Origin: a virus
IMG/VR virus record: IMGVR_UViG_3300025120_000370
Span: 1 to 28,946 of that record
Strand: one strand, 5' to 3'
Length of the DNA: 28,946 nucleotides
Shown piece after piece: positions 8,273 to 19,000 of the stretch. The notes under the pieces were generated by a model. The model saw nothing but the letters and a program-made list of their open reading frames with translations, did not search any database and had not been told where the DNA came from. The stretch's first letter is position 1. The number at the start of each line of letters is the position of its first letter. The translations under genes and the position numbers were made by a program.

Positions 8273-11200
8273 ATGATTGATAAAACAGATCCAACTAATA
8301 GGGATACTGTACCTGCTATGCTTACTCCTGGAGAATTTGTATTAAACAAAGAAGCAACAGAAATGTATGGTCCTATAATACAACAAATGAATAACAATGG
8401 TTTACAACAGCGTTCCGCAGAAAACAAAGCTATGGAAGCTAACATGGGTGGTGGTGTTAAGTATTACAATGATGGTAGTGAAAAACCAGTAAGTTCTTAT
8501 AAGTTTGAACCAACCATGAAAAAGTTAGTTCAAGATTTAATGAAAGATTTTGGACTTACTAAACTTCAAGCTTCTGCTATGGCTGGTAATCTTGGTTGGG
8601 AATCTGATAACTTTAAGGGTATGCAAGAATACAATCCTATTGTTAAAGGAAGTAAAGGCGGTTATGGTTTTGCTCAATGGACAGGTCCAAGGAGAGAGAT
8701 GTTTGAAGAGTGGTCAAAATCTAATAACTTAGACCCTTCATCTTATGATGCTAATTATGGATTTTTAAAATTTGAGTTATCAAATTCAAATGATGAAATA
8801 GGAAACATGGGTGTAAATACTATAGATCAATTAAAAAAATCTAACGATTTAAACGAAGCAACATCAATAGTTATGAACACTTATTTAAAACCTAAAATAC
8901 CCCACGAAGATAAACGTCAAAGTCGTAGTCAATCTGTTTTTGATTTATTTAAATCTGACAATAACAATGAAGTTGTTACATCTGTTCGGCCCCAAACAAG
9001 ACCTGAATCAATTCCAAAAGAATCACAACCTGTTGTTATGGAACAACCACCAGCTGCACTACCTAATCCTACAGGATACGGTGGTTATACACCTCAACAA
9101 TTCCTTGACGAAGCTGGAAGAATAAATACAACAACCACAGTTCCTAGTATGGAACAAGCTCCACCAATGATGCAAGAATTCATAGCCCCTCTTCCCAATG
9201 CTGGCGCTGACGCTAGTTTTGGCAGTGCTTTTAAAGAAGCTCGTGGTCGAATGGGTGCAGGTCAAGTCTTTGACTATGGAGGAAAACAATACACAACAAA
9301 TTTTGCAGAGGAAGAAGATATGATGACTGCTAATATGGGAGGCAAGGCTTGTTCTTGCGGCAAAAAGAAAGTGTGTGATTGTGGTTTAAGTATGACATAT
9401 GCTAACATGGGTGGTGATATTCCAGCGCAGTATTTAAATATTGGGGATTTTGTAAGAAATCTTATAAGTCCTTTTTATCAAAAAGAAGATAAGAAATATT
9501 TAGGATATGGAACAGAAGCATACCCTTATGATACAGTAGCTACTTATCCATCATTCACTGCTCCAGGAGATCAAGGAATGGACATGGGATCTATGACTCA
9601 ATCTAATAATAATACAGTTCCAAATTACACACCAGTTCCTTCAAGTTTTAATTCATTACAAAACAGAGCAGAGGGTTTACAAAATAATAATAATGTTCCA
9701 GAATTACAAAATTATACAATGCCTACGGGGATACCCCCTGCATTATTACCAAAGGTTAATTCAGATCAATCAATACTAGATGGATCTTCTGACAGTGTAA
9801 AGGATGCACAAAGGATGATGATGTTAAACAATCCTATGCCTAACATTTTACCTGTACCTGATGGTAATCCAACCTCACTTGCTCCACCTTCTGTAGATTT
9901 TCTACCTATGAAAGAATCTTTTAAAGGTGTCAGTATTCCAAGGAGTGAACAGGACGCTGAAAGAATGATGGGTATTAACAACCCAATGTCTGTACCACAA
10001 AGTGTACAAGATTCTCAAAGAATGATTGACATTAATGCTGACAATGGATTTATCCCCAAGCCTAATATAGACGTTCCAGTAGAACAGGTTTCCACAGAAG
10101 CTGAAGCTGCAGCTGAAAGAATTAGTGAAGAGATAAGTGATTTAAGGTTAAGGATGTCAGTTATGCCTTCAGGTTCTGAAATGAGAGCTATACTTCAAAC
10201 TCAAGTAGATCAAAAGTTAGGTCAAATAGCGTCTATGGGTCAAGATTTAAATTCAACTACACTACCTGTACCTAAACAAACAGGTGTTAACACTGGATTA
10301 ATTAACGCTAAAACAGAATTAGAGGCAGCTAATTTAAATTTACAAAAAGCTAAAACTCCTGAGGATATTCAAATAGCCGCTAATGAAATTGCTGCTGCAG
10401 AACTTAAAGTAGAAAACAATGCAACGATTCCTGAAATACAAACAAGTATGATAACTAAAGCAAACACAGAATCTTTGCAATCTAGACGGAATTTACTTTC
10501 TTCTATTGACAATCAAATTAATAACTCAAATAACCCTAGGGTTATTGCAGCCCTTAATGAAAAAAGGAAAGTAATTCAAGCAGACATTAAAGATCTTGAT
10601 ACTGATTTAATGTTAGAAGAGGGTGGTGTAAATGTTCTTGGAGAAAGGGGAAGAAGATCTCCGTACTTACAGTATGGTGATATAGTTCAATCTAGAATTG
10701 ATGCTCTTGAAAAATCTACAGAACCTGAAGGATCTCCTTCTAATAATACTAACAACACTACTAACAACACTACTACTGCACAAACAGATAGTGAGTCTAT
10801 AGAAAGTCTTGGTAATCAAATAGCTAAAGAAACCAAGAATGCACCTCAAGTTACAGAAGCCAAGGGTCTATTGTCCTCTGTGTTTGGAGATCTCTTTGAT
10901 AGTAAAGAACTTATGAGGGCTGCTATTATGTATCTTGGTGGTCGTGCTACAGGTATGTCTGGTAATCAAGCTCTTGCATTTGCAGGTAAAACCTACTTAT
11001 CTAGGGAAGAAGCAAATGATACAGCTATGAAAAAGCATATTAATAAACTTATTACAGATGGTGACTATACAACTGCATCTATTAAATTGTATAAAGAAAC
11101 AGGAGACATAGATGTATTGCAACTTAAAGGTGCTACTTATGTAGATCTTGGAGAAACTAAAACTTACTATCCTATTAGTGGTAAGATGAAAGGTGTTGCT

Positions 11201-11980
11201 GTTCAAGCTAGAAAAGTTAAAGGCAGTGATGGCAGTATAAAATGGCAAGGTCAAAATGGTCAATTCTTATCTTTAAATAAATATCATACTGATATAAATA
11301 GATCTAAGTCGAGACCAAGATCAGCTATTAATGCAGAAGTAGATCAAGTACAAAAACTGTTTATTAGTCTTAGAGATGATTATGGAACAGTTAAAACAGC
11401 ACAAGGTGGTGAATCTGCTGTTTATAGAACTAGATTAAATCCAAGACTTGTTGGTGAAAAAACTGTTGACTGGGCTATGTCAAATAACATTCCACCTTAT
11501 GCTGTTGGTGAAGTTTTAGAAGGTGCTTACAAGAGAGCTTTAGCTGATGCAGCAAGAGAAAACAAACCTTTAATAGCTGAATCTATTGATGGCTATCTTC
11601 ATAGTCAATGGATACAAATGTCTGCTGGTGATGTCACAGACTTTATGACAGGCGATGAAAAGAATCCTAAACCTATTGAAACTACTGCAGTCAATGAATG
11701 GGTTGGTGGTATAAAATCAAAAGTATCGGCCGTTAATCCAAAAGAATTTGAAGGTATGAATGATATAGTATTTTCTACTTTCTTAAGAGAGTCTAAATTA
11801 ACTGACAGCTATCACAATACTGAAGCTAATGGTGGTATTTCTTTAAAAGACAGACAGAGATATATTAGGAGGGCTAATGCACAAACCCCACCTATTAGTG
11901 GTTATATGTTATATATGCAAGAGAATGTTGCAAAAGAATATCGTCTGTTGCTTGACAAAAGAAATCAGGTAATGAGTTAA
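8273..11980 (+). CDS. Large ejection protein with N-terminal tail-lysozyme domain and Cys cluster
   Basis: A 1235-aa protein with an AGGAG ribosome site. Residues 13-27 contain VPAMLTPGEFVLNKEA, a motif frequent in phage structural proteins. Residues about 78-226 form a phage tail-lysozyme-type domain: ASAMAGNLGWESDNF with probable catalytic Glu110, and GGYGFAQWTGPRR (129-141). It would cut peptidoglycan during DNA entry, as the transglycosylase domain of T7 gp16 does. Residues 360-371 are CSCGKKKVCDCG, a probable metal-binding CxC-x5-CxC cluster flanked by NMGG motifs at 354 and 378. Residues about 620-860 are helical and Asn/Gln-rich, and from about 865 a globular region (LLSSVFGDLFDSKELMRAA) leads to the C-terminus, for which I see no function. 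It is part of the ejection block. Confidence 0.75.
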   Translation: MIDKTDPTNRDTVPAMLTPGEFVLNKEATEMYGPIIQQMNNNGLQQRSAENKAMEANMGGGVKYYNDGSEKPVSSYKFEPTMKKLVQDLMKDFGLTKLQASAMAGNLGWESDNFKGMQEYNPIVKGSKGGYGFAQWTGPRREMFEEWSKSNNLDPSSYDANYGFLKFELSNSNDEIGNMGVNTIDQLKKSNDLNEATSIVMNTYLKPKIPHEDKRQSRSQSVFDLFKSDNNNEVVTSVRPQTRPESIPKESQPVVMEQPPAALPNPTGYGGYTPQQFLDEAGRINTTTTVPSMEQAPPMMQEFIAPLPNAGADASFGSAFKEARGRMGAGQVFDYGGKQYTTNFAEEEDMMTANMGGKACSCGKKKVCDCGLSMTYANMGGDIPAQYLNIGDFVRNLISPFYQKEDKKYLGYGTEAYPYDTVATYPSFTAPGDQGMDMGSMTQSNNNTVPNYTPVPSSFNSLQNRAEGLQNNNNVPELQNYTMPTGIPPALLPKVNSDQSILDGSSDSVKDAQRMMMLNNPMPNILPVPDGNPTSLAPPSVDFLPMKESFKGVSIPRSEQDAERMMGINNPMSVPQSVQDSQRMIDINADNGFIPKPNIDVPVEQVSTEAEAAAERISEEISDLRLRMSVMPSGSEMRAILQTQVDQKLGQIASMGQDLNSTTLPVPKQTGVNTGLINAKTELEAANLNLQKAKTPEDIQIAANEIAAAELKVENNATIPEIQTSMITKANTESLQSRRNLLSSIDNQINNSNNPRVIAALNEKRKVIQADIKDLDTDLMLEEGGVNVLGERGRRSPYLQYGDIVQSRIDALEKSTEPEGSPSNNTNNTTNNTTTAQTDSESIESLGNQIAKETKNAPQVTEAKGLLSSVFGDLFDSKELMRAAIMYLGGRATGMSGNQALAFAGKTYLSREEANDTAMKKHINKLITDGDYTTASIKLYKETGDIDVLQLKGATYVDLGETKTYYPISGKMKGVAVQARKVKGSDGSIKWQGQNGQFLSLNKYHTDINRSKSRPRSAINAEVDQVQKLFISLRDDYGTVKTAQGGESAVYRTRLNPRLVGEKTVDWAMSNNIPPYAVGEVLEGAYKRALADAARENKPLIAESIDGYLHSQWIQMSAGDVTDFMTGDEKNPKPIETTAVNEWVGGIKSKVSAVNPKEFEGMNDIVFSTFLRESKLTDSYHNTEANGGISLKDRQRYIRRANAQTPPISGYMLYMQENVAKEYRLLLDKRNQVMS

Positions 11981-11997
11981 ATTAAAAGGAGATTAGT

Positions 11998-14900
11998 ATG
12001 GGACTATTGGACGAAGCTGTTGAGTACAGCCCTAAGAATTTAGGATCATCAGATAATTTCTTTATTGATGCAGATACAATATCAAATGCAGATGGGTCTG
12101 AAAGATATAGACTTGCTGGTTTTGATGCTGCAGAAGTTGAGAAAATAATTGATGGTGAGTTCAAACAAGGAACTGCTGGTGGTGCAAGATCTACTGACAT
12201 AGTTTCAAATCTTGCTAACAAGGAGGGGTTTACTAATATAAAACCTCTCCTTAATCCTGACGGAACTTTTAAGGAAGATGTTTATGGTCGTAAGTTAGTA
12301 GACCTTACAAACGAAAAGGGTGAAAGTTTTAATCAATCTCTTTTAAACTCTGGTGCATTTGACCCTAATGCATATAGCAGTTCTGATTCAATAGGTCTTG
12401 CAAGAATTTATCAAGCTCAAAAAGATGAACGTTTAGAATCAGGTGGGTCTTTAAATGCATTTGATAATGCAGCGTTTGATATTGAGTCTGCTGAAAGATC
12501 TGAAGGTGCAAAAGCATTAGGCTTTAAGAAAACATTAGAAACAGAAAAAGAACGAGCTCAATACATAGATTACTTTGAATCTAAAGGTATGTCTCGTGAA
12601 GAAGCTACTTACGAAATGGATAAGTACTTTAACTATGGTGTTGAACGAAGACGCAGTGATGTTGATATAAATTTTAATTCATTAAACCCATTTACTGATT
12701 CTTGGGAACAGGGGTGGACTAGTGTAGGTGAAGCTGCCTATGGTGTCGCTGAAATGTTTGGTGCTAAAACAGGCAATGAAGGCTTAGAAAATTGGGGTCA
12801 AGAAGGCATAGAAAAACAACGAAGTAAGCTTTCAAACTATGGGAATATAATTAATAGCTATAAAGATATTAACAGTGTAGGTTCGGCTTTTGAATACTTA
12901 GGAAGCACTATGGCTATGTCACTACCTTACATGGCAGCTACAGCTGCTGCTACTGTAGCAGCCCCTGCAACATATGGAGCATCTTTTTCTGTACCAGTTG
13001 CTATTTTTACAGGTATGACTTGGAATGAAATGGAAGGGGATAATGATAGTAAGTCAGCATCTTTAGCTATTGGCGCTGGTGTTGCAATGACTGTCTTAGA
13101 TCGAATAGGTATAAAAGGTTTAGGTGGTTTTGCTGCAAAAAATCCAGCTAAAACATTACAAGAAGCAGCTAATAAATATGCTAAAGAAAGAGCCATAAGT
13201 CAAGCAGAAGCTGGAGTAGTTGTAAAGCAAGCAACAGATAGAGTAATCGCAGAATTTGCAGAAAAAGTTGAGAGTTTAGCTAAAGAGCAATTAGCAGGTA
13301 AAGCTACTGCTAAACGTATTGCACAACGAATTGGTACTGGTTCTGTAGCAGAAGGACTTACTGAGGTAGGTCAAGAAACTGTAGGGTACTTAGCAGCTGT
13401 TCAAGGTTCAGATAAAATATTTGATTATCAAGAATTCCAAGAACGACTAGCTAATGCTGCTGTTGCAGGTAGTGCATTAGGTGCTACTTTCTCTGTTCCA
13501 GGAACTGTTAAAGATCAATTAAGTTGGATGGATGCAGCTGCAAGGTTTGGGGAACCTGCTTCTCCATCTGAAATAGAAGAGTATGCTAGAATAGAAATTT
13601 TAAATAACAGAAATAAACCAGAGTATAAAGGTAAAGTTAGAACTGTAAGTCAAGTACTTTCAGATGTAGACTCTGAGATGAATGCAGATAGTGCATACAC
13701 TGCTTTAGCTGATCGTGCTACTATGCACAAAAATTCAAACAAAGAAAAAAGTTTTTTAGATAGAGCATCAACATCTGTTATGAATGTATCTAACTTGTGG
13801 CAAGCATCTGTTACTAATGCTATCCCAAAGTCAGTGTTAGATAAGTCTTCTTCAGCAAGAGCACTTGCATCAATACTAGGTGGAACACTTACACCTTTAC
13901 ATGGTGGCTCTGGGATGGAAGCTGCACAACATCATTTAGTTACTGCATATAAAAATCAAGTGTCAGATCCTAAAAGATTTTATAAAGAGTTTGGTTTAAA
14001 AAGTGTGTTCGGTGTGTTTAAATCTTCAGATAAAGCTAGGATTAGTGATGAGATTTATTCAGTTATTAGAGGTGGTAAAAAAGGTAGGTATCAAAAAGGT
14101 AAATTTATAGCAGACCCTGAAGGTAAAGCAAGAGAGTTTTTAACTAAGGGTGAATTTGATCCTAAGAAAGTACCAGTAGACTTACCAAATAGAGCACTTA
14201 TTGTTAACTTAGGAACTCAATTAAAAGAATTAAGTAAAGTAATGAGAGATGATCAAGTAGCAGCTGGAGCTAAAATGGGAGATCTTTCAAATTATTTAGG
14301 AAGATATAAAGCTTTAAATAAAACTGAGATATATAAAAATCAAGCAGAGTTTAAAAAATTATTAATGACTAAACTTGGTAAACAAAATATGTCTGCTGCT
14401 CAAGCTCAAAAAATTACAGATGAAATTATAGATAATCCATTAGTCAACGATCTTGGGGATGCTCTTGCCTCTAATGTAGGATCATTAAATCCGTCATCTC
14501 ATAAACAAAGAACAGTAAATCTTTCAGAGAACACTGATTTTGACAAGTTCTTTGAAAGAGATATATTCGCTAATGTGGCTACGGCTGCTAAAGCAGCTGC
14601 AAGATACTCTGTTCAAATGCAATACGTAGGTAAAGATGGGTCTAAGATTGCTCATTTGCTTAAGAAAATGGAGAAAGAAGGGGTATCAAAGGAAGAAGTT
14701 AACAGGGTAGCCTCAGATGTATCTGACATACTAGAAGCAATGTCTGGTAACTACAACAGACCTAAGACACAAGCAGGTAAAAAGTTAATGAGGTTCCAGA
14801 AAAACGTAATGTTCTGGATGACATTATCTGCACTGCCACTTGCTACATTTTCCTCATTACCAGAAATGGCTATGACTCAAAGTGCCTTAACTAACGATCA

Positions 14901-16059
14901 AATCTTTGGAAAGAATGGAAGTATAAAATCTTTTGCTTCAGAGTTTGCTGCTTCTTTTATTCCTCAATTTAAAAAAGTTGAAAACAATACAGACGAAGAG
15001 ATACTTAAAGTAGTGACAAGAAGTAAAGGTCAAGAGAAAATGTCTGAGGTTGGTATGTATCAATGGGAAGTTGGTGCTGCTACTACAACTGGTGTTAGTG
15101 AAATACATGATGGTCGTAGGAACACTATGGAATTATTCTTCAAGGCTATTGGTTTAACACAATGGACTGACTACACTCGTGCTATTCGTGCTGCTATGGC
15201 GTATGATTTTATAAAAATAAATTCTGAGATTGTTGCTATGAGAAACTTAGGTTTCACTAAAGCAACTAGGGAAGCACAAGAAGCTGAACAGAAACTTAGA
15301 AGTTTAGGTATACCTGTAGAACAATTTGCAGAGATGATGTATCAAGTAGATCTTTATGGTCCAGATGCATTAAACAATGACCCTAAGAAGATTCAACTGT
15401 GGGAAACTACAATGAAGGAAGCTACGTTTAATTTTATTAATCAAGCTATCCCACTTCCAGGAGCCGCTAACAGACCTTTAATCTATCAAGATCCTAGGTT
15501 TGCTTTGTTCACACAGTTCCAAGGTTTTATATCTACATTTACAGCCAATCAAATACCTAGGTTATGGAATGATTATATTAAACGTGGTACACCAACCATG
15601 AGGTACAATACGTTTGTACTTATGTCTACTATGATTGCTATGGGTTTCTTAACACAGGCAATGAAAGATGCTATTAAATTTGAAGATGATGATGACGAAG
15701 GTACATTAGGTAATCCATATCTAGATACACCAGAATATATTAGGCGTGGTGTTATGTCTTCAGGACTCTTAGGAACAAGCGAAAGAATTGTAGATTTATT
15801 TGCACCTATCTATGGACAAAGATCCAGTGGTATGGGAGATTGGATTTACAATCAAGCGGCTGGCGAAAGTCCAACACTAGGTTACGTTGGTAGGCTAGGC
15901 GATGCCGCATTGAATGTTGCTAAAGGTGACTTTGAGAAAGCAATATACCAAGGGTTAAAATCAGCCCCAGGAGTTGCACCATTTACAGATACAAACAAAA
16001 GCATAGCTAGTTTTGTAACTGGTGGTGGTTGGAACTACAAAGATAACGAGGAGAACTAG
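11998..16059 (+). CDS. Very large ejection protein with N-terminal SNase-like nuclease domain
   Basis: A 1353-aa protein with AAGGAG upstream. Residues about 20-125 match the staphylococcal nuclease fold: IDADT (23-27; Asp26 and Thr27 equal SNase Asp21/Thr22), YRLAGFDAAE (37-46; Arg38, Asp43, Glu46 equal Arg35, Asp40, Glu43) and DVYGRKL (94-100; Arg98 equals Arg87). Every residue known to be needed for SNase catalysis is therefore present. Further on there are hydrophobic, Ala-rich stretches around 300-335 and 355-380, near 938-955 (MFWMTLSALPLATFSSLPEM) and near 1205-1220 (FVLMSTMIAMGFLTQAM), compatible with membrane insertion. The C-terminal region (NPYLDTPEYIRRGVMSSG, then SERIVDLFAPIYGQRSSG) has the style of large phage internal proteins. 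It probably forms the inner-membrane conduit while carrying a nuclease. The nuclease target is unknown. Confidence 0.75.
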   Translation: MGLLDEAVEYSPKNLGSSDNFFIDADTISNADGSERYRLAGFDAAEVEKIIDGEFKQGTAGGARSTDIVSNLANKEGFTNIKPLLNPDGTFKEDVYGRKLVDLTNEKGESFNQSLLNSGAFDPNAYSSSDSIGLARIYQAQKDERLESGGSLNAFDNAAFDIESAERSEGAKALGFKKTLETEKERAQYIDYFESKGMSREEATYEMDKYFNYGVERRRSDVDINFNSLNPFTDSWEQGWTSVGEAAYGVAEMFGAKTGNEGLENWGQEGIEKQRSKLSNYGNIINSYKDINSVGSAFEYLGSTMAMSLPYMAATAAATVAAPATYGASFSVPVAIFTGMTWNEMEGDNDSKSASLAIGAGVAMTVLDRIGIKGLGGFAAKNPAKTLQEAANKYAKERAISQAEAGVVVKQATDRVIAEFAEKVESLAKEQLAGKATAKRIAQRIGTGSVAEGLTEVGQETVGYLAAVQGSDKIFDYQEFQERLANAAVAGSALGATFSVPGTVKDQLSWMDAAARFGEPASPSEIEEYARIEILNNRNKPEYKGKVRTVSQVLSDVDSEMNADSAYTALADRATMHKNSNKEKSFLDRASTSVMNVSNLWQASVTNAIPKSVLDKSSSARALASILGGTLTPLHGGSGMEAAQHHLVTAYKNQVSDPKRFYKEFGLKSVFGVFKSSDKARISDEIYSVIRGGKKGRYQKGKFIADPEGKAREFLTKGEFDPKKVPVDLPNRALIVNLGTQLKELSKVMRDDQVAAGAKMGDLSNYLGRYKALNKTEIYKNQAEFKKLLMTKLGKQNMSAAQAQKITDEIIDNPLVNDLGDALASNVGSLNPSSHKQRTVNLSENTDFDKFFERDIFANVATAAKAAARYSVQMQYVGKDGSKIAHLLKKMEKEGVSKEEVNRVASDVSDILEAMSGNYNRPKTQAGKKLMRFQKNVMFWMTLSALPLATFSSLPEMAMTQSALTNDQIFGKNGSIKSFASEFAASFIPQFKKVENNTDEEILKVVTRSKGQEKMSEVGMYQWEVGAATTTGVSEIHDGRRNTMELFFKAIGLTQWTDYTRAIRAAMAYDFIKINSEIVAMRNLGFTKATREAQEAEQKLRSLGIPVEQFAEMMYQVDLYGPDALNNDPKKIQLWETTMKEATFNFINQAIPLPGAANRPLIYQDPRFALFTQFQGFISTFTANQIPRLWNDYIKRGTPTMRYNTFVLMSTMIAMGFLTQAMKDAIKFEDDDDEGTLGNPYLDTPEYIRRGVMSSGLLGTSERIVDLFAPIYGQRSSGMGDWIYNQAAGESPTLGYVGRLGDAALNVAKGDFEKAIYQGLKSAPGVAPFTDTNKSIASFVTGGGWNYKDNEEN

Positions 16060-16061
16060 TA

Positions 16062-19000
16062 ATGGCACTAGAATATGCACGTAACTTATCAGCAGTTGAA
16101 AACAAAGACAATAAATTAGATGTAGGTCTTATAGAGACAGCTACTTCAGGTAAAGGGTTATTAGCAGAAGCTTCTGAAATAATTCCTGGAAGTGCTGCAA
16201 CTGTTGGAGGTCCACAACGTTCTTTTAAAACTATATCACAAGATCGTATTATAGAGATTCAAGATAAAGATCTTACAGATGAAGAGATAGAACAGAGGAA
16301 TCAAGAAGCTGGTAGAGTATCTAGTATACGTGAGGCACAAAGTGGTTTATCTCCAGATTTAAATTATGATTATCAAGAAAACATTACAAAGCCAAATTTT
16401 AAAAACTTAGATACCGATGGTGGTATACTTAGCAGAGCTACTCAATTTGCTAACGCTACGACTCAAGGAAACTTTGGATTAAATTTAGCCATTGATAATA
16501 ATCTTTCTGGTATAGCTCCAGAATCTAGAGCTTCTATTAAAAATTTTAAAGGTCCAGATTTAACTACAGGATTTCGTTCTGTTTTTGATGGACAAAAAGC
16601 TAATGTCCTTCAAGCAATAAGTGCTGCGGATGGTGTTGTAATGTCTGAAGGAACAGGGTCTGGTAAGATAAATATATCTGTTCCTAATCCTGTTTACTCA
16701 CAAGTTATGAGTGCTGCAACAGAACACGTTCTTATGAATTCTTTTGCTGGAACAAATGCTGAAGTTGATCCTTATAAAGAGTTTATAGAATCAAAAAAAA
16801 GTTTACTTCCTACTAATAAAAAAGCACAATCTATGCAACTAAAAGAAGTAAGCGATGAAACTAATAATGCACAACTAGGTCAACTTATTCATTTAACTTA
16901 TTTAAGACTGTTGAGAGATAGACTTTTAAATGAAAATGGAGATAGGATACGTAGTGATCCTAAATATCAACAGCTTAGTTTGGATTCCCCTAACCCACTT
17001 ACACTTGAAGAATCTGAAGTTTTAGGTAAAGCAGCTAAAGAAATTTGGACAGATAATAATAGAGATCTTGTTGATAAAATAAAAGTAAAAACAGGTGTTG
17101 GTCCAAAGACACAAAATAAATATATATTAACTCCTAGGGGTGAGAATGTATTATCTCAAGGGCAAAAAGCACGTTCTTTATTGTTCCCCTCTACAATAGT
17201 TAAACCATTAAGATCTCCCAATGGTTTTTCTAATACTGATATGGGTAAGAATAAACTTAAAAAAATTCAAGGTAAATCTATTGGACAAAGAGCAGGAAGT
17301 GAAATAGATCAAGCAATAGAAAACTTAGAGAGTGTAGGTAGCAGGGTTAATAGTCGTAGGGCTAAAATAGCTTTGAGTACTTTGCTTCCTATATTAGCTT
17401 CTAATGTAGACTCTCCTCGTAGTTGGGTAGATGAGATGTATAATATTGGTAATCAAAAACTAGATATGTTTAACGCTTCTAAAAAATTAGAAGAAATAAA
17501 AATGGCTAGTGGTGAGATTGATACCCTACCATTAGATAAACGCTATAAACCTTTAGAAGAACTTGAAGGATTAAGAAATAAATTAGCTCAAGAACTTAGA
17601 GCTTTAGCTGAAGTCCGTGAAGGAGTTTTCTATTCAACTTATGCTATTCAAGGGTTTCAAGGACGATTAACTCCTCAACAAACATATGTTAACTCTACTA
17701 CATCAAAGCTTGTTAGGTTTGTAACTAGCGCAGTGTTACCTGCATTTGTAAAGCGTGGTAACAGGCAAGATTTAAACTTACGTCAGATGTATGCTAAAGC
17801 ATTATTAACAAACACAGAAGGTAAAAACATTGGTGATCCATTATTACCCGATGCAAGAGAATCTCTTCTTACAAAAGATACAGGTACTTTGTACAGTAGG
17901 GGTAAACGTTTAAGGCAAGCTTTAGAAATGACAGATGCTGAGTATGAAACAATTTCTCAAGCTATGGTAGATAAGATACCTATAAACTCTTCTAATTTTC
18001 CTAAGTTTGGAGGGTTAAATTTAGATCCAGTTGCTGATGAAGATTTAATATCTATTATAAATAAACAGGGGGAAGATGGTGCAGCATTTATAGACGCATC
18101 AATAGACTTTGCAAATTATATAGATCATTTTAACAGTGACACCACTAAACCATTTGAGTCTTACCTTAATGCGTACATGGATGGTAAAACTAATGGACCT
18201 GCAACTCAAGGTATGCAAATGGGAGATGAAAGAGTAGCGTATAAAACAGGAGTTTTAAGGAAGTCAGAAAACAAAACCCAATTACTAGATAATGGGGATC
18301 TTAGAAATGAACTTATGGATCATGCTAAAAGAAATATTTTACAAAATCCATTTACAATATCTGAAGACAATCCTGAATGGCTCAATGCTATTGAAACTGT
18401 AGCCTCTGAACTTTACAATGATAAAGATTTAGCTAAAATAGTTATAATGACTTACGGGTATGGTAAAGAACTTGGTGGTAGTTTTGCTGCTACTTTTAGA
18501 GAGTTAGTTGAATTAAAAAGAGCAACTGCTGAAAGAGAATCAAAAGAATTTCGTGGAGAATCTTCTGATGAGTTTACATTATTAAGGGCTATTAGAGTTC
18601 TTGATGCTAATGATATGAAACAATCTCTAACACTAATGAGGAAAAAATATGAAGAATCTTTAGAGGATTTAATGTCAGAATTAGGTATAGAAAGTAGGTC
18701 ATTAATGAGGGCTGTGGCTGGAGCGACAGCTGTTATGGATGTTTCTTTTCAATTTGAACTTCCAAATGGCATGACATCTTTTATAGGTAAGTCAGTGTCT
18801 GATGGTTATGATAACAAGTATCAGTACTCTATACAACGTGGTCAACAATATGATCTTGGGCTTGAAGAAAAACTTCAAAAAGCTATAGAAAATAATAATC
18901 AATCACAGATAGATGATTATCAACGTAGGATAGCTAATGAAAAGAATAGAGTTCTTGGAAAAAGAGATACTACTATGGTTTATGCGTGGAAAAATAGAGA

